Shown: piece after piece, positions 33,250 to 45,030 of the stretch
How the letters are laid out: every line of letters begins with the position of its first letter
How positions within the stretch are numbered: position 1 is the stretch's first letter
Source of the DNA: Isoetes taiwanensis
Taxonomy: Eukaryota > Streptophyta > Lycopodiopsida > Isoetales > Isoetaceae
DNA: 64,000 bases
Reading direction: 5' to 3'
NCBI GenBank assembly: GCA_021234155.1
Contig: JAJEKV010000111.1
Coordinates: 314,001-378,000 of the forward strand
Translations under genes and position numbers: made by a program
Notes under the pieces: generated by a model
Seen by the model: the letters and a program-made list of their open reading frames with translations, nothing else
The model's database searches: none
Told to the model about the DNA's origin: nothing

Positions 33250-34799
33250 TGGTGCTTCAAATGGCTCCTGAAACTAACTCCAGCGTCCAACCGGGTTCGC
33301 CCAAGCGAACCCCAAAAAAGTCGCCTAAGCCGAACCCGGGCCCGGTCGCCCAGGCGAACCCGCACCCCGGCGTGGCGGGAGCATCAGCGGGCGGGACTGC
33401 GTGGCATCGGCCCTCGGGTTAAGCCAAGCGAACCCAAACCCGGTTTCCCATACGTGTGTGGTATTGGGCCCTGCCGGGTTTAAGCGAACCCCGATGGGGC
33501 CCCATTAGCCTGACCTGGTTTGTTTGCGAAGAAGCAAGCCACAAACGAGCCTTGAAATCTAATCAGATCAAGTCCGATTCTTCAATGTTCTAGATAGTTT
33601 TACAAGGATTGTTGGATTTCTCAATTCCATTCGACGATCGATTGCAAAAATGGGGAATCATTTAAGTAAGTTATAGAGGCGAATGCCAAGAGTGTAAGAG
33701 CTTCGCGGGTTAGAGCTAAGTCAATGGGCACGGAGTAGGGCTAAGAAGAGCTCTTGCAACAGCGGCAAGCTTTGGCCATGGCTTTGCCCGCCCGATCGAT
33801 CGCGAAGTTGAAAGAACTTCGCCGATCGCGAAATTTCAAAAATTCCCAAGGACAAGGACAAAGGTGTTTTACCGGCCGCTATAGCGCAAGGCCTCGTTTG
33901 CCCACCTGATTTGGATCCCCGATTCTCAAACCCGTTCAATGGCATTAACGTAGCTTTTAGGATTTTGTCGTTTTTTCGGGTTGTTTCTTCAAGAAATGGG
34001 TTTCTTTGAGTTTGGAGTATAATTCCTTTAATCTTTCCTTTTATATCGCTTTGCTTTCTGCCAAATCTTTATGATCCCGAATCGTAAAATGCAAGAATGG
34101 AGTGGTATGCCCTCAAATTTTGTCTTTGAAACTTGTCCGATCGAGTTGCAAGCACACAATCTTTTATCCTATATAATAAATGTTGTTCCTGGGTTTTATT
34201 CAAGAAGATACATTATTAGCAATGGAAACTACGCATTTTGTCCCGGTTCATGGAGGCGGGTTTGGAGCCCAGTGTTGGTATAAGACAATTGCTTTATTAG
34301 AAGAGGCAGGATTTGTAGCCACTCAATCGATCTTGGAGGTTCTCGGCATTGAATCAACAGATCAAACACAATTGCAACCCTAGCGGATTATCACGAAAGC
34401 CCCTTTGTGATTTCTTGAAGGACTTTCGACAAAAGAAGGTATGAGGAACACATATGCCCTATTTGTCCCGTCGACGGACCCGAACACAGACTTTGCTGCG
34501 CCTCCCACTCGGTGGGTTCACCAGCCGAACCGGTGGCGCCCAGCCTGCGATCGCCATGCACGCCGCCGGATCTCGCCATGCCGCGCCACACGATACGGCG
34601 ACCGGGTTTGGGTTTAGCCTGAAGCGAACCCGGTAGGAAATGCCACGCGGGGGGTTCGCCACGACCGGCCCCGCCACGTCGTCCACGGGTTAGCCAGGGC
34701 GGAATCCGACCCAGGTTCGCCCAGGCGAATTTTTTTTTAGTTCGGCTGGGCGAACCCGATTGGTTTGCGAACTTCGTTTCGGGAGCCAATAAAGTGTGC
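33250..34799 (+). mobile_element. Pack-MULE carrying methylesterase fragments (1.55 kb)
   Basis: GGTAAAGTTT occurs at 33240-33249 and 34800-34809 as a 9-10 bp target duplication. Just inside, the left end (TTCAAATGGCTCCTGAAAC...CCGGGTTCGCC) matches the reverse complement of the right end (TTTATTGGCTCCCGAAAC...TCGGGTTCGCC). The GC-rich subterminal regions full of GGGTTCGC/GCGAACCC are inverted relative to each other for about 200 bp. There is no transposase. The interior is AT-richer and holds host coding pieces. Long TIRs, a 9-10 bp duplication and captured gene sequence define a Pack-MULE. Confidence 0.8.
33650..34383 (+). pseudogene. Captured methylesterase (MES-like) fragments
   Basis: Two parts lie inside the Pack-MULE. 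The first starts ATGGGGAATCAT (MGNHLS, a myristoylation-type start) at 33650. It contains LLQQRQALAMALPARS near 33750-33800, like the N-terminal extension of the plastid or membrane MES11-15 group, but with stops. The second (about 34201-34383) reads METTHFVPVHGGG, GAQCWYKTIALLEEAGF and LGIESTD. This is the first strand, oxyanion HG loop and helix of plant methylesterases and hydroxynitrile lyases (typically HFVLVHGxxHGAWCWYK). A likely intron end, TTTATTCAAG, precedes it. The catalytic Ser, Asp and His regions are absent, so this is a partial capture. Family members hydrolyse methyl esters of hormones such as salicylate or auxin. Confidence 0.7.
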
Positions 34800-34809
34800 G
34801 GTAAAGTTT

Positions 34810-36640
34810 GGGACAAAATAATAAGTTTACGCTCTAGATAAGTTTGAGTAAGGAGTGTGACATTGCTGTGTGTGGGGACCTGCGCAGGGGGGAGGGGGGG
34901 TCAATACAAACGATCATTGAGAGTTACAGAGTATGTGCCGTGATCTGGAAAAGTGATCTATAGAAGGTGGCCTAGAGGGGTGTTGCATGGTAGTCCTCAG
35001 TTGGTTGGGCCAAGAGAGATCCATTCTCTGGGGAGGGGGGGCTGAGTGAAGGCTTAGACACGAAAGAGAACTACATTAACTATAGCTATCTCTATATAGT
35101 TTTATATAACCCCTAATATATAGAGTGGAGGAAAGCTCATGAATGTAACATAGGTTAATTCAAGGCAGGGCTTGAAAAAATTTTGCTACCCAGGCATGTG
35201 CTCGGGGAAATTAGTTAAATATTTAGACTGGAAATTTATGTTTCTCCATCTGAGTTAGCTACAAAAAGTTATAGCCTCCAAAAATAAGGGACCTCACTCT
35301 GTCAAAAAACCCAATATGGTCTCACCTTGATGGCTTGGATTTTATCTTTCTACCTAGCCCATTTCTCACACATATGGCCATCAATCGTACTATCTATGAG
35401 TTCCTAGAGTAATTTTTCTACGTTAAGGTCCCCAACTAACTAAATGATCTAATGAGTTAGAACATGGCCAGTGCTATAATCTAGTCTACTAAGATCATGG
35501 GATACCACTGTGATGCTCCCCCAACCTATATGATGCTCCCATCGTATGAATACGGGATCACCCTCCTATGGCGATTTCATCACCGTGAAAAGGCCCTTCA
35601 TCTGACTTGGACCACTTGTGATGGCCAAGTGCCCGGGTGAAGAACACGGAGATGTCTTTCGTCCCACGCCTTCTATGATGGAAATCCTATATAGCGGAAG
35701 CGTACATACATGTTAGCACCTGACAATAGTACAAATAAATAATATGCCACCATGAAGGGTGGCCCACCATCATGAATACGAATAACAACAGAATACCCCG
35801 GGCTCAAACTCATGGGGTCAATCGGCCTGCCGGGGCCTCGGCTCCTCATTTTTACTTTTTGCGATAGGCTAAAAAATGCTATGTCGTGGTTGTAGCCTTC
35901 CGGAGACGCAATCTCATGGAATCACCCTATGAGACTACTCCGGGTTACATCTCTCTGATCCGATGAGGCAGGGAAAGGAGGAATCCTTCCCAGAGCATGG
36001 TGCTTCCATGGGTGGCTAGAAGATCGTGGCCCCACTGGCGACCATGCATCCATCTTTGGACCCGGCAGAACCCCCAAAATCCATAGGCCACCCGGTCGCC
36101 TGACTCACTCCCGACGTCCCTATAAGCACATATCCTGCGACTCAGGAGGTGTCAGACCCATACCCAGCCCATACGCAATGACCGAATATAGACCCAGCCA
36201 CAGTAGAGAGCCTTATAACCATCATTCATTTAAATTAGTTCCAAAAGCACGCCACTTTTGCATACCCCTTTTTGAAAGTAGTGTTGTGGTGGTCCATCTT
36301 ATGTTCAGTTATGCAATAATACAACCTTTAACCCATATTCAGTAGGCGTTTTGACTATTAATTTGAATATAGTAAGGAAAGTCATGTTTGATTAGCATTT
36401 GTAAGCAGCAAAACATTCATATACACAAACGTTTTTTACAAAGTATTGGACTGTAAATACAGATTCCACCACGAATGGACTAAACCCTTTTTAGTCAAAT
36501 ACGACTCATTATAAGCATCTACATTCTTAGTTTTCTCTAGTTCTAGATGCATTTTCACAACATTTGCTAATATTGTATCAGCAGTCAACCCACTCATAAT
36601 GGACTTGAATAGCACCACCAAACCATTCCTTGAGTAAAAC
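34810..36640. other. Non-coding, possibly LTR-derived
   Basis: No credible ORF. At 35501-35525 GATACCACTGTGATGCTCC resembles the minus-strand junction of a primer-binding site (TGGTATC) and an LTR end, as seen at 1736-1757, so 35512 onward may be a decayed LTR. The other LTR end was not found. Confidence 0.3.
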
Positions 36641-36664
36641 CACAAGACCATTCATTGTGATTCA

Positions 36665-36745
36665 ACGCATGAGATTGATTATAAAGACACATAAGAGATC
36701 ATCATCTATGATAATCATAAAGACACATAAGAGATCATCATCTAT
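36665..36745 (+). repeat. 38-bp tandem duplication
   Basis: ATAAAGACACATAAGAGATCATCATCTATGAT occurs twice head to tail with almost no divergence. Confidence 0.8.
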
Positions 36746-36912
36746 GATTATTGTATATATAAAAGCACGTACTTATATAAAAGTAAAAAAGAAAACAAAC
36801 ATTCATTTTGTTACAGTTATAAGCAAAATAAAAGCCAACAAGAAGTCTTAAAGGTGTTCCCCCCAGACTAAATTGCCATATGCTAGACACTCCATAACAT
36901 GTTTAATATTGG

Positions 36913-37190
36913 AGTTGTTACAAAATACATTGGCTCTTTTGAACTTATAAAGTAAAGAATACGGAGAAACATTGGTATATAAGCCATAGCAAAACACGCC
37001 AGGCGTGATTTAATGTTACAAAATACATTGGCTCTTTTGAGCGTATTGGTATATAAGCCATAGCAAAACGCGTTAAGCGTGATTTAATGTTACAAAATGC
37101 ATTGGTTCTTTTGAGCTTATAAATGTAAAGAATACTAAGAAACATTGGTATATAAGCCATAGCAAAACACGCCAAGCGTGATTTAATAAT
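36913..37190 (+). repeat. Three-copy tandem repeat
   Basis: Three copies of GTTACAAAATRCATTGG.TCTTTTGA ... ATTGGTATATAAGCCATAGCAAAACRCG, each ending near GCGTGATTTAATG. The middle copy is shortened by about 25 bp. The CACGCCAAGCGTG piece is a small palindrome at the end of each copy. Confidence 0.8.
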
Positions 37191-38252
37191 GCACCCCATA
37201 AAAAGAATTACCTATTCTACTTACCTTGAATTGCAACGTAGATAATATTAGACAGATTAATCAACAATAATAATAATAAGAAATATGAGAATAGAATAGA
37301 TTAGAATAGAATATGATTTTATGAATCCCACCAGGAGACCAACCGCCTATGGGACCCAAGTACAAAAGAGAGAGCAAGAGGGGCGATACTACGAGATTAA
37401 AAACCCTCATCAAAGGTTTTGGGAAAACCTTAGTAGCAATAAGGATCTTTGACATATCCGCCTGATTATATACATAATCACCAGCATACCGTGAGGTTAA
37501 TGTCGGACAGGGGGGCATAACTGAGTCCGCGTATCCATTACCTCCCGGAGGTACGATCCCAACAAGCCTACAGAGGCCTGATGGGGCACAACTAACCGAG
37601 CATCTTAGAAGCTCGGGATATGCTCGTCACGGACAGCCCGGAGGCGTGACTTTCATCCTCAATGGCCCGGTGGCGGATCGAAAGACTCTGTCCTCCACGT
37701 GGCTCCCCAATCCATCTCCCCTGTCTCAATGCGGAGGTGGTATGCACTGTCTGCAGAATGGAAGCAAATCACCTAGCGCTTTTCATGGGTAGATGGTGCG
37801 CGGTAGTGGTGTGGGCCCCCAAGGTGAGCATGGGATTAACTTCTTTGTCGATAATTTGCCACCTTGACATGTGTGAGGCCTCTCTGCATCCCAAAGCTTG
37901 GCGTGAAACAAGCATCAAAATCTTGCTTCAAAGGCGGTAGCGTTCCTTCCGGTGTATGCACCGGTCCACATCGTGTGCCTCGCACATTCCATCGCGAGAA
38001 CCAGCGGGCTTGCTTGTCTTTCAGCCCGGGCTTTGAGTCGATCTTGGGCCCATCGCCACGCCAAAGCAAGGTTGGGCGGCGGGCTTCATCCATAGCCACC
38101 ACCTTACGGAAGTAAATAATGTGACGCGTTCTAAGCGCCATGACCCTCTGTAATGGAAGGAAGCCTGTCTCCTGGAGCAAGATCGATATGGGACCGTGGA
38201 TTTCACTCCCGAGCGCCGGGCCAAGAAGGCCTTACGTGCACCTCTAGATCGT

Positions 38253-39029
38253 TCAAGTGGTGAGGGATATCACTGGCCCCACATACGCCCATAGAGGAGG
38301 ACCCGGTTCAACCAAGGCCACCCAACAAGTGTGCTGGTGACCCCATGCATCTGGCTTTCGCTTTGTCGTTGTTTTGCATTGCATACGGGGCTTTCCGACT
38401 GCGGTGACTTCGTAACGATGGATGCATCCGGTGTGTAATAGTATTAGAAACTCAATGCCCAAATATTTATAAAACTGCCACCTCCACTACCTGCCCCAGT
38501 AAGTGAATGAGGAAGGCGTGGGTGCCGGGATGATGGGACTAGCAACACCCTAAGTCTTGGCAAAGTTAACTCTCATCACGAGTGAATTGGCGAGAAAGTG
38601 TCCAAAGCATCCGGTGGCGTTGCATGTCCTGCAGGGGTATATCGCGGCGAGGTCAACATCATCGGCATATATGAGTTGCGGATTATGTGGTGCATCAACC
38701 CCAGCGCCTCCCCGGTGCTTTCGACTAGCCATTCTTCTAGGCTGGTCAATGTACAAGCCTAAGAGCGTCGGGGATAGAGGGGCAGCCACGCGCACCCCAA
38801 TGCTACTAACAACGGGCTCCCAAGGCAAGTGTGAGGCGGCCAGAACAAACCTCGCGATAAATGCGTATATAGCATTACGCAAAAGTCGGCGGGTCCCGGT
38901 ATGTCTCAATCTATCCCACAACTTATCCCGAGGCACTGTCCAAAAGCCTTTGCGAAATCCACAAAAAGCAATGATGCAGTTACGGCGTTGATTCCGGCTA
39001 TCCTCTATGAGTGTTCGCAGAGTGAAGAT
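38253..39029 (-). pseudogene. LINE reverse transcriptase, catalytic half
   Basis: From 39029 the minus strand reads IFTLRTLIEDSRNQ, then AFCGFRKGFWTVPRDKLWDRL (motif A, in which the catalytic Asp of K-A-F-D is Trp here), GVRVAAPLSPTLLGLYID (motif B) and QLIYADDVDLAA (motif C, YADD kept) to about 38550. After a frameshift, 38462-38253 carries GIEF, HRYEVTAVGKPRMQ and WVALVEPGPPLWAYVGP, matching the thumb region of such RTs. The Asp to Trp change at motif A and frame breaks make the enzyme inactive. The upstream part of this RT is at 39945-40243. Confidence 0.7.
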
Positions 39030-39944
39030 GGGCAAAAGTATCTTTGGTGGGTATCAAAAGCATCGCGTCCGGACGCGTGCTTTTCGGCACCCCTTCTGCT
39101 TTTTTTGGGTGATGGTGGGTGCTGGTGGGTTCGTTTTTTACACCCTTCATTTGTTAAGAGGATTCTTCAGCCAGAATCATTCCACAATGCTCGAATTTTT
39201 CATCGAGATTAGCATCGATTTCATTAGATTGGAGTCTGACTAGTGCTGAGATTGACCCAAACTCCAAATTGGCATGTGAATCTCCAATTAATTGCTCAAT
39301 CCATCATATCTTTTCATAAAACTTATCCACCAAGGTAGGATTGTCATTTTCGACCATATTCACCTAAAAAGCCCCATCTAATTTTGCTTAAATTAATGTG
39401 AGATTTCTCAATTGTTTTACAAAAAAAACCTTGCAAGAATGGTTTTTTTTTAATTTTTTCACTCAATATCCCAAATTAGGTTCTGAAATTTTGCACATAG
39501 GATATGGGTGCATGGCGATTATGAAAATCTGAAAAAGCCCGGTGATTTAGCTTAATTTGGGCTGAATTAAAAATTCTTCAACATTACCAAAGCTTTGCGA
39601 AATGGTTTTCTCTAATTGCTCACACAATATCCCAAATTAGGTTCTAAATTTTGCACGTAGGATATGGGTGCATGGCCGATTATGAAAATCTGAAAAAGCC
39701 CCATCGATTTAGTTTTAATTTGGGCTGAATTAAGAAATTTTGTTCTCATTTTACCAAAATTTCTTTGAAAATGGGTTTTCTCTAATTGCTCACTCAATAT
39801 CCCAAATTAGGCCTGAATATTTGCATGTATGATCAATTGCATGGCCGATTATGAAAAACAAAAAAAAAAGTCTTTGGAAAGTCTTTGGGTCTTTGGAGTC
39901 TTTGAACCCGCGTTTATTTGATACCCACCGACATACTTTTGCCC
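39030..39944. mobile_element. TIR element (915 bp) inserted in the LINE RT
   Basis: GGGCAAAAGTATCTTTGG..GGGTATC at 39030 is inverted at 39920-39944 (three mismatches in about 28). It separates the RT residues TIDHM (minus strand, ending at 39945) from IFTLRTL (from 39029), which are adjacent in intact elements. The inside has about three copies of a 165-170 bp unit (CTCAATATCCCAAATTAGG... TGGCCGATTATGAAAA) at about 39450, 39615 and 39785, and a weaker fourth upstream. There is no gene. Target duplications are not clear. Confidence 0.7.
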
Positions 39945-40243
39945 GTCATATGGTCAATAGTAGAATGCCGGTGGGGAAGCTTGCTAGCGTGACGAAACCC
40001 GCACTTCTCCATCCTTCCCCAAAGTGTCGGTCGGCCGCTCAAGAATCCCGGCAAGCAACTTGGCAAAGGCGAGGCCCGACCATAATGGTGCGATAGTTGG
40101 TTTGGTGGGGGGGTCCCCGCTTTGTATATGGGCACAACTCTACCGGTAGTCCGGTCGTGGGGAAGCCTCTTGCAATGCCCCCTGAAGAGGCCTGTGAGAA
40201 CCGGCTCCATGGGGGCCAGCCCACTTGAGAAGCTCTTCCTCAT
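39945..40243 (-). pseudogene. LINE reverse transcriptase, N-terminal part
   Basis: The minus strand reads LTGLFRGHC, TTGRVVPIYKAGTPPP (the fingers block, usually W..G.I.PI.KKGD), NQLSHHYGRA and, in another frame, NYRTIMVGPRLCQVA. It ends at STIDHM, where the TIR element interrupts it. Order and spacing agree with a non-LTR RT. Confidence 0.55.
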
Positions 40244-40879
40244 ACCATACCATCTAAATCTGCTGCCTTCTCTCGTCCAGCGGTGCCGGGCCCATTATGA
40301 CATCCCCTTGGTAATAACCCGATTACTGGGCCTTGTCGGGAGAATGGTTGCTGCCCGGCTTCCCATTTGGGTCATCTGAACCGCCTTTGCAAGTATCTCA
40401 CCCATTGTTCCATACGGTAATATTTCTGTGGGGTCAGGTGAGGCTTACTCAAGACCTTTCTCCAGAAGGCCCTAGGGTGGCGGTCTAGTAGACCAAACAT
40501 CTGTTGCTGGTGCTCCGCAAGGTACCTGGCTTTCTTGGTCTTGAGGAAGGAGCGGTATTAATGAAGACGGCTGTAATGGTGGGAGTCGGCACTTGGTGGA
40601 GCCATCGTTTCAGCTCCCCGCATTTGTCATCGAACCCGATTGATTGCGGGGGAAGGTGGTTTGCAGCCCTGGGATCGTCGAGGCGGCCTCTCCCAAAGCA
40701 TCTGTTCCCCTACCCTCGGAAGGAGCTAGTTCGGTGGGCGTCACGCTGGAAGGCGTGGGGAGTGTGCGGCACTCCGGCGACTCATGATCTTTGAAGCATC
40801 CCCATAGACCGCCGCATGATCATAGTCCGGGCAACCGTGGTACATGGGGTGTTGGGGCAATGGGTGCTTTCGGTTGGCC

Positions 40880-41870
40880 CCGCCAATCTATGCGCAAAGC
40901 GGGGCGATGGTGAGTCTACTTCCTCGTCCCGCCTCCGGCCCGACATTTAATCGGTGATCACGTGTAGGCATTGCTCGTGCGCTGCACGTAATCCACCACA
41001 CCGGTCCGCCCCCCACAGTTCTCCGTCTACAAATTGAAGCGGCTGGAGGGATCGACCAGCATATTAGCCCATTGCAAATGACCGTCAAAGATCACGCCAA
41101 ACAAAGCGACTCAAACCCATCATACCGTGTCACACGGCCGCATCGGCCCTTGGCCAAACCATCTCTACGGGGTCCATTTGCAACACATCCTCGGCTAGAG
41201 GTGTGAATTTGGTGTCTTGGCGCATTGAAATCTCAAGGAACATGACCTTTCCCAATTATGCATGCTGGCCGTATGTCATCATATAGATCGACATGGGGCT
41301 CACAATGCACAATCACATCCAAGTGCGTGTGGTAAAAGTTGCTCTCGGCATATGGGAAGTATCGCCGTTACGCTCGTACCCACATTGTCTGTTGTGCACC
41401 GTGCGCCTTGCGGGGAGACCAATTGGGCCAAGGCCGCCCGGGTAGTAACCGCGCAATTCCTCGTGTCCTCGTTTCCCCAAGTGCACTCATTAAAGAAAAG
41501 TAGCGGCGGTATCCCGCAAATCGGTGGCTTGTGACCCGACATGTTCCCATGTTTCCATGAGGAAGATAAGGTCCATATCCATGGCGGCCAATTGAGATCC
41601 CCCTTACGCCATGGGAAGCCACGGCAATTCCGGATACGGCGAGGCCACGATCCCTATTTAGTGGCGGGCATTGCCGCCGAGGTCCGGTGGTAGTGGTGGT
41701 CCTGGGGAGCGGAAGATGTGGATGCACATGCTGGGGGCCCCTCGAGAGGGACTCGAGGGGCGAAGTGCACGCATCCCCTGTTTGGCTGCCTGAATTCCCG
41801 CATCCTTCCCCGGACCAGCCCCTTTGCCCCTCCATGTTTGCGGCGGTCCACGACTTTGGCCAGCTCACGC
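40880..41870 (-). pseudogene. LINE endonuclease region (frameshifted)
   Basis: Near 41540-41600 one minus-strand frame reads MDMDLIFLMETWEH, matching the DxxxLxETW block of APE-type endonucleases with its catalytic Glu. The next pieces (GIPPLLFF, RNCAVTTRAA) follow in other frames. The region between here and the RT contains further frameshifted pieces. APE endonucleases nick target DNA for cDNA priming. Broken by several frameshifts. Confidence 0.5.
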
Positions 41871-42204
41871 CCGGGTCTCTTGTTGTCTTGGGGTCAAGTC
41901 CCCAGCGTGAAAGCCATCCCCTTCAACTTCCGGCCACGGCGCTAGATGGCCACCCGCCTGCACGCGCTCTCAACGTGAAGATGACCACCCGAGGCGTCCG
42001 GTGAATTCCATGGCGACTCACCTTTACAATGGTCACAGGTCTTTGGGAACATCATCCGTCCAAGATGCGTTGTGCGAGTCTGAAGTGAGATGTCCTCCCG
42101 ACTCCTCCGCCGGGCCTCGCGCTACTACATTCGCGGCTCCCCTCGTCTTTGTTCACGAGTTTGGGGCGCACCGGTGTTGGTTGAGGTGGGTGAGGTGGGT
42201 GAGG

Positions 42205-43227
42205 CTATGGGCCCGGCCCGGGGTGGTGGCGACTTCGGCGTGATCTGATGTGTCGCGGCGGTGTTCGAGTTGGCGCCACGTAGGTTGATGGGTTCGCGGG
42301 GTTGGTGTGTTCTTTGGCGTGATTTCTGTTCTCCGGTCGCCGAGCTCGGCTCTTGCGGGACATTGTCATGTCTTGCCATCTCCCGCTTGCAATGGCGAGT
42401 TGCTCATGTGCCTCGGCATGGAGGCCCTTGCCTTCTTCTGGCAGCGGCTGCGGCCGCTCTGTAGCTCCCATCTGCGTGCTAAATCCTTACTCCGGCGCCA
42501 GTTACGCTGGCTAGCTTCCAAAGCAACTTTGGACTCCTTGTCTCGGTGGCGGCCTCCTCAACCTCGGCGGGAGGGGCTGTGCTCCTCGTGCCGTGGCCTT
42601 AGCCTCCTCAACCTCGGCACGGATCTCGAGGCAGGGTTACGGTGTCTCTGCTCTTCACAGTTCATCCTGCGTCCCGCTTCCACTGCCGCCAACCACGGTG
42701 TCTACACGCCCCTCATATCTACAAGCTCACATGCGGTATTCTTTTGTCTTTCCAATTGTAGCAAGCAGCGGATGCTATCATCACTTTGTCGTCAGCGATC
42801 CTCCAATTACGTGATTATTCGTTTTTAAACACCAAAGCTGCACAACATCCGAGATGTTATGTTCTCCACCTCTGTCGGGAGGCACGCAAGGCGTGCACTG
42901 CTGGTTGGCCTCAACCCTCGCTTCAGATGCGGCTCCAAGATTCGGCCGGGCGGATTGCTGTGTGGCCCGCCCTATCGTCGATTTGGACCTTAACCGGGCC
43001 TCCCTCTTCATGGAAGACGTCTCTCCCTCTGCCCGAGGCCTCTTCCTTGGTGGCCCCGCTTCATGGTCTTCCCGAGAGGGCTCGGCCTGCGTGGGGTCAA
43101 CCGGTGGTTGGTGTGTTTGGGCCTTCCGAGGATGGGTTGCTATGGTCTGAGGTAGCTCACCAACCAAGTGTGGGTCCACACACGGGGCGTGTGTGCGTGG
43201 CCATGGCTTGGGGTATGACTTGGGCAT
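42205..43227 (-). pseudogene. ORF1-like Pro/Arg-rich region of the LINE
   Basis: Two minus-strand frames (43227-42781 and 42471-42205) are rich in Pro, Arg, Glu and Gln, with KRPRAEGETSS as a possible nuclear signal. No RRM or zinc knuckle was recognised. The position upstream of the endonuclease fits ORF1, but the call depends on location more than on motifs. Confidence 0.3.
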
Positions 43228-43480
43228 GGCAGGTCAAGCAGGGGTTTAGGTAGGCTATGGCGGGGGCTTATCCAGCTGTCGGGGCTAGGCGGCTAGGGCG
43301 ATGGCGGTGGTCCAGCTAGGCAAGGCCAAGAGGTAGTTGGTTGGGCTATGGCAATGTTAGGTAGATGTTGGAGCCTAGCTCAACATTAATTTGTATGCTC
43401 TGACTGCCCAAATTAGGGTTGGGAGCAAAGGGGCTGAAAGGGGGCAAAAAGGAAAGTGGCTAATAGACTCCTGGATATCT

Positions 43481-43840
43481 AGTGTGTACCGGCTGCCACC
43501 AAAACCCTAGCACACAGCCCGGAAAAGTGCAGATTTGAGCACTGAAACAAAGACAAGCATGCAAGTATCATACACCCTTGGAAAGCTCTCTGAACCAGCT
43601 TTCCAACAAGCCCAAGCACATGAAAATCTGACACCGGATGTGAGAGATACAGTACGTCGAAGTGTCTACCGGTTGCCACAGAAACCCTAGCACACAGCCC
43701 GGAAAAGTGCCAATTTGAACATAGAAACAAAGTCAAGCATGCAGGTACTATACACCGTTGGAAAGATCTCTGAACCAGCTTTCCAACAAACCCAAGCACA
43801 TGAAAATCTGACACTGGATGTGAGAGATATGACCGATCAA
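43481..43840. repeat. Two-copy tandem repeat, exact 180-bp unit
   Basis: AGTGTGTACCGGCTGCCACC starts at 43481 and its partner AGTGTCTACCGGTTGCCACA at 43661. Both run through GAACCAGCTTTCCAACAA and GACAC.GGATGTGAGAGAT. Identity is high, with about 15 substitutions and no net length change. 180 bp is near the nucleosome or satellite monomer size. A minus-strand open frame across both copies repeats every 60 residues and is a by-product. Confidence 0.85.
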
Positions 43841-43859
43841 AATTCTGCCGCAAAAACCC

Positions 43860-45030
43860 TAAGCCCTAAGCATGAACCCGAGACACTTAACTAGTAAATA
43901 AAGTGTGGAGGGGCAATGATTTAGGTGGCTACAAAAACAAGGGCATGTATGTCTGTACGATGGATGACGGTGACATATTTTAAGCCCTCCTTGCTAATGA
44001 TTGTATATGCCATATATGTGACCTAAAAACAACCCGATGGATAAAATTATGATGGTTGTGTAAGCAGAAGGTAATGGAGCCGTACTATATGCTGAATAAA
44101 ACATTGACCTGTGTTCTGTGTTGCCGACCTGCTGTAGACATGCCAAATTGTTAAATTGTTGCCGATATGCACTGTAGACTTGCCAGAAATGTTGAATTGT
44201 TGCCGAACTGCATTGTAACTAAGAAACACAGAGAAGGGTGATATTTGGTGATACTTGCTGCCGATTTCTTCCACTATTTAGTTGCAATTCATATCTAATG
44301 CAAGGCTGGGGGAGTATACTAAACATAGATAGGGGCTAAATAGCCAAGGCTTTTTTAAACTAAAATATCATCCACAATCTTATAGCCAATCAAAGGCATG
44401 GAGCAAATCACGCTTAGCGTGTTTTAAAAAAGAAAATGCTACCCTGGAGTGCAATCAAGACGCCTGCAAGCAATTAAGGCTTTATCCAGTGAAGAATAGT
44501 CACTATCTGCTGAATCTATCTTCTTATCATTTATAGGGCAGGAGATCAGCATTAGATGCATCAGAATACAGATCAGGCCAATATACGACTTCCAAGCATT
44601 TCTTACTGTAGATTATCAGCCCAGGAGAATTGCACCGTTTCGTCTGGTATTGCTTTGATCTTCTTCATGATTGACTTATCACATAAACTGATCTCTATTG
44701 TTTAGATCTACCTTATATCTATCAACAGGTCCAAAACTGTGATGGCATTTTAAGCACAATAGACTTTTGTGAAGCACCTCCAAGATGGCTCCATATTTGA
44801 ATCTGATTTCTATATGCCGCTCAAGAAACGTTCCTAATTGTTGCAAAGGCAAAGAGCAATCACCCTTAGCATGTTTTAAAAGGAAATGCTATAAAAAAGT
44901 CTTAACTGTTGTTGCCACTACTTACATGATTACTCAGAAATTAAGTAAAAACTGGGATTACTATTGAGAGAAGGAAGGCTTGGAGTAAAGGACAATAGCT
45001 GGTAAACTTCAAACGTCCAAGAAGTACTTA
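43860..45030. other. No gene recognised
   Basis: AT-rich. Contains two related phrases GAGCAAATCACGCTTAGCGTG (44402) and GAGCAATCACCCTTAGCATG (44853), each followed by TTTTAAAA and AAATGCTA, which mark a diverged dispersed repeat. No coding support. Confidence 0.3.

Larger units (their letters stand above)
37600..43230 (-). mobile_element. Decayed GC-rich non-LTR retrotransposon
   Basis: A minus-strand LINE whose parts lie in the expected order: Pro/Arg-rich ORF1-like region (about 43.2-42.2 kb), endonuclease (about 41.7-40.9 kb), RT (40.25-38.55 kb, interrupted at 39030-39944) and post-RT region (38.46-38.25 kb). Many frameshifts exist. The base composition is far more GC-rich than the flanks. 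It probably shares a family with the RT remnant at 5.6-6.3 kb. The clade was not determined. Confidence 0.65.

Noticed and set aside
43479-43853. 124-residue ORF
   Set aside because: It is the 180-bp tandem repeat translated twice, with no family features.
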